Assembly (NCBI GenBank): GCA_963823755.1
Contig: CAWGMP010000005.1
Coordinates: 372,001-436,000 of the forward strand
DNA length: 64,000 nt
Direction: 5' to 3'
DNA from: GCA-003244245 sp963823755
Lineage (GTDB): Bacteria > Actinomycetota > Actinomycetes > Mycobacteriales > Pseudonocardiaceae
Shown here: positions 59,224 through 64,000 of the stretch, piece after piece
Position numbering within the stretch: the stretch's first letter is position 1
Layout of the letters: every line of letters begins with the position of its first letter
The notes under the pieces: generated by a model
Database searches by the model: none
The model's input: the letters and a program-made list of their open reading frames with translations, nothing else
What the model was told of the DNA's origin: nothing
Position numbers and translations under genes: made by a program

Positions 59224-61155
59224 TCAGGGTTGCGCTCCGGTGCCCGCGAACCTGGAGTTCTCACCGGGCCCGTGCGATGGGTCGACGGGGTGATGCAGAT
59301 GGTAGAGGTGAGCGTACTGGTTGTTGCTGGTGAGGAGCTCGTCATGGGTGCCGGCGTCGGTGATGCGACCGTGTTCGAGGTAGATGATCTGGTCGGCATC
59401 GGTGACGGTGAGCAGGTTGTGGGAGATGATGATGGTGGTACGCCCGGTGATCAGGCGGCGTAGCGGAGCCAGGATGCGGTCGCTGGCTTCGGCGTCGAGG
59501 CTGGTAGTGGGTTCGTCCAACAGGAGGATAGGCGCGTCGCGGATCATGGCGCGGGCGATGGCGACCCGTTGACGTTGTCCACCGGACAGCAGCCTGCCGC
59601 GTTGCCCGACTCGGGTGTCGTAGCCTTCGGGCAACGCGGTGATGAACTCGTGGGCATCGGCGGCCTTGGCGGCGGTGATGAGTCGGTCTTCGGTGGCATC
59701 CGGGCGTCCGGCGCGGATGTTCTCGGCGATGGTGCCATCCAGCAGCAGGGTTTCCTGCAACACGATGGCGATGTTGGCGCGGAGCTCGTCGGGATCGAGG
59801 TGGCACAGGTCGGTGCCGTCTAGGGCGATCCGCCCGGTAGTGGGATCGTAAAATCGCAGGAGCAGTTTGAGCAGGGTGGTTTTGCCGGCGCCGCTGGCGC
59901 CGACGATGGCGGTGGTCTGCCCGGGCAATGCGGTGAAGCTGACCTGTGTGAGAACGTCGGAGGTGGTGTCGGGATAGGCGAAGCTGACCTGCTCGACGCG
60001 CAGCTGCCCGCGGGCCCGACCCAGCGCGATCGGATGTGCCGGAGCGCTCACGCTGGGGTTCTCGTCGAGGAGTTCGATGATCCGTTCAGCGGCGGCCGCG
60101 GCGGCGAACAAGGAGGTGGACAGCGCGCCCAGGCCCTGCACGGGTTGGTACAGCTGCGACAGGAACACCAAGAACGCGAGTAGCCCACCCAGACTGATGT
60201 TCCCGGCGTTCAGCTCCCAGATCCCCACGCCCAGGATGGTGAGCACGCCGAGAATCTGGACCAGGTCCACCAGGGGGGAGAACATCGCACCCAGCCGGGT
60301 CGCGGCCAGCTCGGCGTGCACGCTGCCCATGCTCTGCGCGGCGAAACGGTCGACCTCGGCGCCTTCACGGCCGTAGGCCTGGATCAGGGTGACGTTGCTC
60401 AGGCTTTCCTCGGCGACGACGGTGATCGACCCGGCGCGGCGGCGGACCTCCCGGGAAGCGATCTTGATGCGGCGGGCGAATACTCGGGCGGTTGCCCAGA
60501 ACACCGGAACCGCGATCAGGGACGCCAACGCCAGACGCCAGTCCAGGAAGAACAGCACCCCGGCGAACACAACGATCTTCAGCACGTTGGCGATGATCCC
60601 GATGACCCCGGAGAGGACCACACCTTCGATGGCGGCCACATCACCGGTCAACCGCGACAAGATGTCGCCCAGGCGCCGGCGATCGAAAAAACTCACCGAC
60701 AGGGTGTGCAGATGGGCGAACACCCGGGTGCGCATCCGGTGCAGGAAATTCTCCCCGATCCACGCCCCCAGGTACTGCCCCACGAAACCCAGCACGCCCA
60801 CCAACAGGGTGATACCCACAAACGCCGCGGCCACCGGCGGGAAAGCCGAGAAATCCCGCGGGGTCAAAACCTTGTCGACCAGCACTTTGAACAGCAAGAT
60901 AGCGCCGGCGTCCACCAGCGGCGTCACAATGATCAATACCAGGCTCAACCACAACCACCGCCAGAACGGCCGGGCATCAGGCCAAAACCGCCGGAAAACC
61001 TCCCGCACGCTCGCCACCGGAGCCGCCTCCACCAAACCCCCGGCACCGTCAGCCGATGCCGGCCGCAGCAGCGACCTCACCACCTCCCACACACGCACTC
61101 CACTCTCTAGCCCGGCGCCTGAACCCAGCCTAGGACCACGTCGGCTTCCCGGCAC
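59224..61155 (-). CDS. ABC transporter, fused permease/ATPase (MsbA/lipid or peptide exporter type)
   Basis: 643 residues from GTG 61155, or 624 from GTG 61098, which has GAGAG upstream and clears the hairpin at 61164-61200. Six membrane helices occupy about 65-350; the nucleotide-binding domain has Walker A GASGAGKTTLLKLL, signature LLSGGQRQRVAIARAM, Walker B ILLLDEPTTSLD and switch IIISHNL. No C39 peptidase domain at the N-terminus. Homodimeric exporters of this type move lipids, drugs or peptides. It lies downstream of the two Tyr/Gly-rich peptide genes on the same strand. Coding-strand composition inverts within the gene. Confidence 0.93.
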   Translation of the reverse strand: MPGSRRGPRLGSGAGLESGVRVWEVVRSLLRPASADGAGGLVEAAPVASVREVFRRFWPDARPFWRWLWLSLVLIIVTPLVDAGAILLFKVLVDKVLTPRDFSAFPPVAAAFVGITLLVGVLGFVGQYLGAWIGENFLHRMRTRVFAHLHTLSVSFFDRRRLGDILSRLTGDVAAIEGVVLSGVIGIIANVLKIVVFAGVLFFLDWRLALASLIAVPVFWATARVFARRIKIASREVRRRAGSITVVAEESLSNVTLIQAYGREGAEVDRFAAQSMGSVHAELAATRLGAMFSPLVDLVQILGVLTILGVGIWELNAGNISLGGLLAFLVFLSQLYQPVQGLGALSTSLFAAAAAAERIIELLDENPSVSAPAHPIALGRARGQLRVEQVSFAYPDTTSDVLTQVSFTALPGQTTAIVGASGAGKTTLLKLLLRFYDPTTGRIALDGTDLCHLDPDELRANIAIVLQETLLLDGTIAENIRAGRPDATEDRLITAAKAADAHEFITALPEGYDTRVGQRGRLLSGGQRQRVAIARAMIRDAPILLLDEPTTSLDAEASDRILAPLRRLITGRTTIIISHNLLTVTDADQIIYLEHGRITDAGTHDELLTSNNQYAHLYHLHHPVDPSHGPGENSRFAGTGAQP

Positions 61156-61163
61156 GGCACGAG

Positions 61164-61200
61164 CGGTGGCCGCAACCCGTCACGGGGGTTGCGGCCACCG
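61164..61200. terminator. 15-bp perfect hairpin between the first Tyr/Gly-rich gene and the ABC exporter
   Basis: Arms 61164-61178 and 61186-61200 are exact complements with a 7-base loop. It lies 16 bases downstream of the peptide gene stop (61216) and just upstream of the exporter start. It probably ends the peptide transcript, so the exporter may have its own promoter or depend on read-through. Confidence 0.7.
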
Positions 61201-61215
61201 TCGCTGAGCTACCGG

Positions 61216-61410
61216 CTACAGCTTTCCCAGCCTACGGTCATGACCGTAGTAGGTGTATCCGCCGTAGTTGTAGCCATTGTAGTAGCCGTAGCTGTTACCG
61301 TATCCGGGATAGTAGTCGAAGCTGCCGAACTTCTCGTTGCCGTAACAACCGCAGGAGTGGTCCTTGCCGTGGTCACTTCCACCCATTGCGAAGACTTCCG
61401 AGACTCTCAT
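61216..61410 (-). CDS. Tyr/Gly-rich small protein A (MRVSEVFAMGG family)
   Basis: 64 residues, family not recognised. Start MRVSEVFAMGG, then H14-x2-D17-H18-x-C20-G-C22, then a Tyr/Gly/Asn-rich tail (FDYYPGYGNSYGYYNGYNYG) ending in basic DRRLGKL. Twelve Tyr. ATG 61410 has GGGAG 4 bases upstream. Paralogous to the gene at 61893-62102 (shared N-terminus, HxxDHxC, YYP and YYNG motifs), which proves it is a real gene. The short N-terminus is not a signal peptide; a Gly-Gly at 10-11 resembles a leader-peptide cleavage site. May be a metal-binding or structural secreted peptide, or a precursor. Confidence 0.72.
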   Translation of the reverse strand: MRVSEVFAMGGSDHGKDHSCGCYGNEKFGSFDYYPGYGNSYGYYNGYNYGGYTYYGHDRRLGKL

Positions 61411-61892
61411 ATCGCTCCCTTTTCCGGTCGATGGCGGAGCCATACAAGCCAGAAAGACCTCGGACCGACCTTGGGGATTTGTGCCACCTCGGTAGCGCAC
61501 GCAGTCGATCGCCGCCTGTCAGATTGCATTCTGACCCGTGAGGTGTAGAGCGATGTCGCAATCATCGACGCAGTCCAGCGCCATAGCGAACGTCCCCCTG
61601 TGAACACCAGCAGCTTCTCACTACGCCGCACTCCGCAGCCTCCAAGATGATCCGAGCTGGCCCCCCTTACTCCCCGTGGTCACGCAACTCCCCGCGGTCA
61701 CGCACGCTTGAAAGTAGGCCATCCGAGTGGCGATGGCAACAACAACTACTTTTCGTACACGAATGATGACTCTCAGTCATGAGATACGAGCGACAGCACC
61801 GCCTCGAACCGCCCTGAGCTGGGACCAGGGCGGTGACCCGCATCCCGACAGGATTCGAGGCCACCGCCGGTGACGACCTGTGGAGAGCTGTC
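61411..61892 (-). promoter_or_regulatory. Long leader and promoter region of Tyr/Gly-rich gene A
   Basis: 482 bases without a clear gene. A promoter-like pair on the minus strand, TTGCCA (61739-61734) and TACTTT (61716-61711) with a 17-base spacer, is conserved in unit B. It predicts a leader near 290 bases. Within it, a possible 21-codon reading frame (61519-61584, ATG with a GGGGGA site) is not kept in unit B. An 18-bp near-duplicate (CCCCG[TC]GGTCACGCA) at about 61673-61708 is present only here. Confidence 0.5.
61640..61790 (-). repeat. Duplicated promoter block, copy A
   Basis: This block and 62330-62455 share long near-identical runs (for example TTACTCCCCGTGGTCACGCA, then GAAAGTA[GA]GCCATCCGAGT and GCAACAACAAC). 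A second shared block of about 48 bp lies directly upstream of each ATG (61411-61458 and 62103-62150). The middle of each leader is much less alike. This marks a tandem gene duplication that kept promoter and ribosome binding regions. Confidence 0.82.
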
Positions 61893-62102
61893 CTACCCCA
61901 GGATCCCCAGGAGCCCATGGCTGTGGGAGTAACCGTAGCCGCCGTGGCTGCCGTAGTCATGACCGTTGTAGTAGTGGTAGCTCCAGCGGCCGAAATCCGG
62001 GTAGTAGCCACTGTAACCGCCATACCCGCAACCGTAGTGGCAGTCGTGGTCATATTCATGCCCACCGCCGCCGCCCATTGCGAAGACTTCCGAGACCTTC
62101 AT
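61893..62102 (-). CDS. Tyr/Gly/His-rich small protein B (MKVSEVFAMGG family)
   Basis: 69 residues, paralogue of the gene at 61216-61410. Start MKVSEVFAMGGGGG, then H15-x2-D18-H19-x-C21-H22-x2-C25, then a Tyr/Gly/His tail (SGYYPDFGRWSYHYYNGHDY) ending in hydrophobic GLLGILG. Twelve Tyr, eight His. ATG 62102 has AGGAG 4 bases upstream. The frame is open upstream to 62264, but that part is not conserved in the other copy. Tail differs in charge and C-terminus from copy A, so the pair may have split roles. Function unknown. Confidence 0.72.
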   Translation of the reverse strand: MKVSEVFAMGGGGGHEYDHDCHYGCGYGGYSGYYPDFGRWSYHYYNGHDYGSHGGYGYSHSHGLLGILG

Positions 62103-62482
62103 ATCGCTCCTTTTCCGGTCGACGGAGGAGCCATGCAGACCAGAAATCCCGAACCAGCCAACGACATTATTCGCAGCCACCTGAAGGCGTGGTTGATGTC
62201 CGCCTGACGAATTTATCCGATCGTTCAGCGCTCCCGGAAAACGTGTTGCGGCATGGTGCCACAATCCAGCTTCCTAGCGAACTCTCCCCCGGTATCAGCA
62301 CCGGCAGCGTGACGATCCGCCGCGCTCAGGCAGCCACCAAGATGATTCGAGTTAGCTCCCCCTTACTCCCCGTGGTCACGCAACTTGAAAGTAAGCCATC
62401 CGAGTGGCGATTGCAACAACAACCTTCCGTGAGGAATGGCGACTCTCAGTGAATGCTGTTCAGCCACGCGTAGCTGGACCGG
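62103..62482 (-). promoter_or_regulatory. Long leader and promoter region of Tyr/Gly-rich gene B
   Basis: 380 bases between the moeA stop and gene B. Promoter-like TTGCAA (62416-62411) and TACTTT (62393-62388) on the minus strand, 17-base spacer, conserved with copy A. Predicted leader about 280 bases. No open frame in it is shared with copy A: the position of the small ATG frame in A is AGG here. Confidence 0.5.
62330..62455 (-). repeat. Duplicated promoter block, copy B
   Basis: Partner of 61640-61790. It lacks the 18-bp extra near-duplicate found in copy A, so it is probably closer to the ancestral form. It ends about 30 bases before the moeA stop codon. Confidence 0.82.
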
Positions 62483-63706
62483 TCAGCGGTAAAGCGTGAC
62501 AGACACCTGTGTACCGGCGTCCAAGCCGGTGGCCGGTTCGGGCACCACGAGATAACCGTCGGCCCGAGTGAGCACGGAGAGCAGCGCGGACGCGCCGAAC
62601 AACGGCTCGGCCCGGCCCTCGTTGAGTTGTACCTGAACGACGTCCCGGCGCCCCGCCTCGGAGGCCACCTCACGCGTTAACCACGCAATCACCGACGGTT
62701 CGGGAGGCGGCGTGGCGCAGCCCGCGAGGCGCCATACCAAGGGGATGCCGACCAACCGGAAGACCACCAGTGCGGACAGTGGGTTACCCGGTAGACCGAT
62801 CACCGGCACACCATCACACTCCGCGAGCAGGGTGGGCTTGCCGGGTTTGACCGCGAGACCGTGGCAGAAGATACCCGGCCTTCCCAGAGTCGCGACGGCA
62901 TCGGCCGTGGCGTCGCGAAACCCCACCGAGGAGCCGGCAGAGACCACCACTAAATCCGCCTGTCCCAGCGCCGCCTGGAGCGCGCTGCGCAGGGCGGCTG
63001 GGTCATCGGGCACGATTCCACCGGCCACCGGCCATCCACCCGCGTCGAGCACCAAGCCGGCAAGCGCCGGGGCGATGGCGTCGCGGACCTGCCCCGGACG
63101 CAGCGTGACAGTAGCAGGCGCCACCACTTCGTCACCCGTGGACAAGATCGCCACCCGTGGCCGGGCGTGCACGGTGACCTCGGTGATGCCCGCTGCCGCG
63201 AGCATGCCCAGATCCGCGGCCCGCAGCGGCCGCCCGGCGGGCATGAGGACTGCCCCTGCGGTGACATCGTCATCGGCCCGCACGATCCCGCCGCCGGGCG
63301 CGACGGGCCGCAGCACCTCGACCGTGCCGGGCATGGTCTTGTCGGTGTACTCGACCATCACCACCGCGTCGGCGCCTACCGGCAGCACGCCGCCGGTAGG
63401 CATCTCCACCGCGGTACCCACTGTCACCGTCACATCCGGCTGCATTCCCATCCACACCGCCCCCACGACGTCCAGATAAGTCGGCAGGCCCTCTGAGGCG
63501 CCGTAGGTGTCGGCAGCTCGCACCGCGTAACCATCCACAGTCGACCGGGCGAATCCGGGCAGCGGCCCCGGTGCGAGCACATCGTGAGCGGGCACCCGGC
63601 CACGCGCCTCGGCCAGCGGCACGGTCTGCGTCTGCGTGCGCAGAGTGGGATTGAAGCCGGCCAGTGCCTGGGCGACGGTGCGAGTAGCGAAGAACTCCCG
63701 GCTCAC
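62483..63706 (-). CDS. moeA: Molybdopterin molybdenumtransferase MoeA (second copy)
   Basis: 407 residues, the normal single-protein MoeA. Motifs: PLPGFARSTVDGYAVRAADT, VRPVAPGGGIVRADDDV-type, VAILSTGDEVVAP, VVVSAGSSVGFRDAT, AVKPGKPTLLAECDGVPVIGLPGNPLSALV. Domain IV ends with GTQVSVTLYR. GTG 63706 overlaps the stop of the formate dehydrogenase/NuoF-type gene by 4 bases, so it is in an operon with that molybdo-enzyme subunit and probably supplies its cofactor. Confidence 0.94.
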   Translation of the reverse strand: MSREFFATRTVAQALAGFNPTLRTQTQTVPLAEARGRVPAHDVLAPGPLPGFARSTVDGYAVRAADTYGASEGLPTYLDVVGAVWMGMQPDVTVTVGTAVEMPTGGVLPVGADAVVMVEYTDKTMPGTVEVLRPVAPGGGIVRADDDVTAGAVLMPAGRPLRAADLGMLAAAGITEVTVHARPRVAILSTGDEVVAPATVTLRPGQVRDAIAPALAGLVLDAGGWPVAGGIVPDDPAALRSALQAALGQADLVVVSAGSSVGFRDATADAVATLGRPGIFCHGLAVKPGKPTLLAECDGVPVIGLPGNPLSALVVFRLVGIPLVWRLAGCATPPPEPSVIAWLTREVASEAGRRDVVQVQLNEGRAEPLFGASALLSVLTRADGYLVVPEPATGLDAGTQVSVTLYR

Positions 63707-64000
63707 GACACCTGCTCACGCGAGGAAAGCGTGAGCACGCTGAGGACGGGGCCGAGCGCTACCTGACCTAGCCCGCAGATCGACGTCTTGCGCATGGCGT
63801 ATTCGAGCTCGCCGATACGGGCGGCACCGGTGCCGTCGAGCCCACCGGTGTCCAGCGCCGACGTCAGCAGGGCGTGCGCTTTGGTGGAACCGACCCGGCA
63901 GGGCACGCACTTGCCGCACGACTCATCGCGGAAGAACTTCAGCACGTTGGTCGCTGCCGCGAGCAGGTCGGTGCCCTGCGCGATGGCGACCAGCGCGCCG
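63703..64000 (-). CDS. NAD-linked formate dehydrogenase beta / NuoF-type subunit, C-terminal fragment
   Basis: The last 98 codons are in the window; the gene continues past the right edge. The segment GALVAIAQGTDLLAAATNVLKFFRDESCGKCVPCRVGSTKA carries the N3-type [4Fe-4S] cluster Cys motif CGKCVPC, and ICGLGQVALGPVLSVL supplies the fourth Cys. This pattern is shared by NuoF and FdsB/FdhB. Overlap with moeA and the GLGQ ending favour the formate dehydrogenase form, a molybdenum or tungsten enzyme. NuoF proper would sit in a nuo operon, which cannot be seen here. Confidence 0.85.
   Translation of the reverse strand, partial: GALVAIAQGTDLLAAATNVLKFFRDESCGKCVPCRVGSTKAHALLTSALDTGGLDGTGAARIGELEYAMRKTSICGLGQVALGPVLSVLTLSSREQVS

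Noticed and set aside
61407..61631. A 74-codon minus-strand frame (start near 61631) ending in a 4-base overlap with small-protein gene A.
   Set aside because: The corresponding leader of copy B does not keep the frame: a one-base difference next to the ribosome binding site and further changes break it. The overlap is probably chance.

Overview
The window is high-GC actinobacterial DNA and looks like a Pseudonocardiaceae-type member of the Actinomycetia, although the sequence does not fix the genus. Three things point this way. Gene order at both ends matches the mycobacterial Rv0994-Rv1026 neighbourhood: ppx, DUF501, divIC, eno, lpqU-like transglycosylase, mazG and mfd on the left; glmU, prs, rplY, pth, ispE, ksgA, rpfB, tatD, metG, rsmI, PMT and moeA on the right. 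There is a satellite ESX (type VII secretion) cassette with EspG and a DUF3558 lipoprotein. An actinobacterial Rpf resuscitation factor and a protein O-mannosyltransferase are also present. No CRISPR array, insertion sequence or phage gene was seen.

Layout. 1-12.75 kb: housekeeping genes on the minus strand (ppx fragment, DUF501, divIC, eno, transglycosylase, mazG, SurA-like lipoprotein, mfd), interrupted by a four-gene ESX-associated cassette at 6.07-9.04 kb that a 23-bp perfect hairpin closes off. 13.1-36.9 kb: a large exopolysaccharide or surface-glycan locus lying between mfd and the glmU side, where mycobacteria have no such cluster. Its plus-strand arm (13.1-27.1 kb) is tightly overlapped. 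It starts with two LuxR-type regulators and ends with a third. Between them are a polysaccharide deacetylase, two GT4 glycosyltransferases, a frameshifted nucleotide-sugar dehydrogenase, an ATP-grasp ligase, a flavoprotein, a polyprenyl glycosylphosphotransferase, an NAD-dependent epimerase, a membrane-anchored GH18 and a processive GT2 synthase. The minus-strand arm (29.3-36.9 kb) holds an initiating sugar transferase, an O-antigen ligase/polymerase-like protein, a MurJ/Wzx-like flippase, a Wzz-like protein, a DegT aminotransferase and a Gfo/Idh oxidoreductase. An Alg14/Alg13-like glycosyltransferase and a FemAB-like transferase sit between the arms, divergently oriented.

37.3-55.5 kb: acyl-lipid desaturase, tRNA-Gln(UUG), then glmU-prs-rplY-pth on plus. 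On minus, in transcription order, come rsmI, a prolyl oligopeptidase, metG, tatD, rpfB, ksgA, ispE and an ABC-F ATPase. A plus-strand protein mannosyltransferase diverges from rsmI. 55.5-64 kb: a Rieske lipoprotein, an orphan ribbon-helix-helix-like protein, a dienelactone hydrolase, a MoeA fused to a binding-protein-like domain, an ABC exporter, two tandem paralogous Tyr/Gly-rich small proteins, a second MoeA, and the C-terminal end of an NAD-linked formate dehydrogenase/NuoF-type subunit that overlaps that moeA.

Most unusual points. (1) The paired small proteins at 61.2-62.1 kb share the N-terminus M[RK]VSEVFAMGG, an HxxDHxC motif and 12 tyrosines each. Each has a duplicated promoter-like block and a long leader, and they lie next to an ABC exporter. 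(2) All three LuxR regulators of the glycan locus lack the phospho-acceptor Asp (Gly, Glu, Glu). (3) glmU and the ABC exporter each show an inversion of strand composition inside the gene, G/T-rich in the 5' half and C/A-rich in the 3' half. (4) The deacetylase, GH18 and processive GT2 of the glycan locus together suggest a hexosamine-type homopolymer made and trimmed at the membrane. Functional statements rest on recognised motifs and family knowledge; no database search was run.
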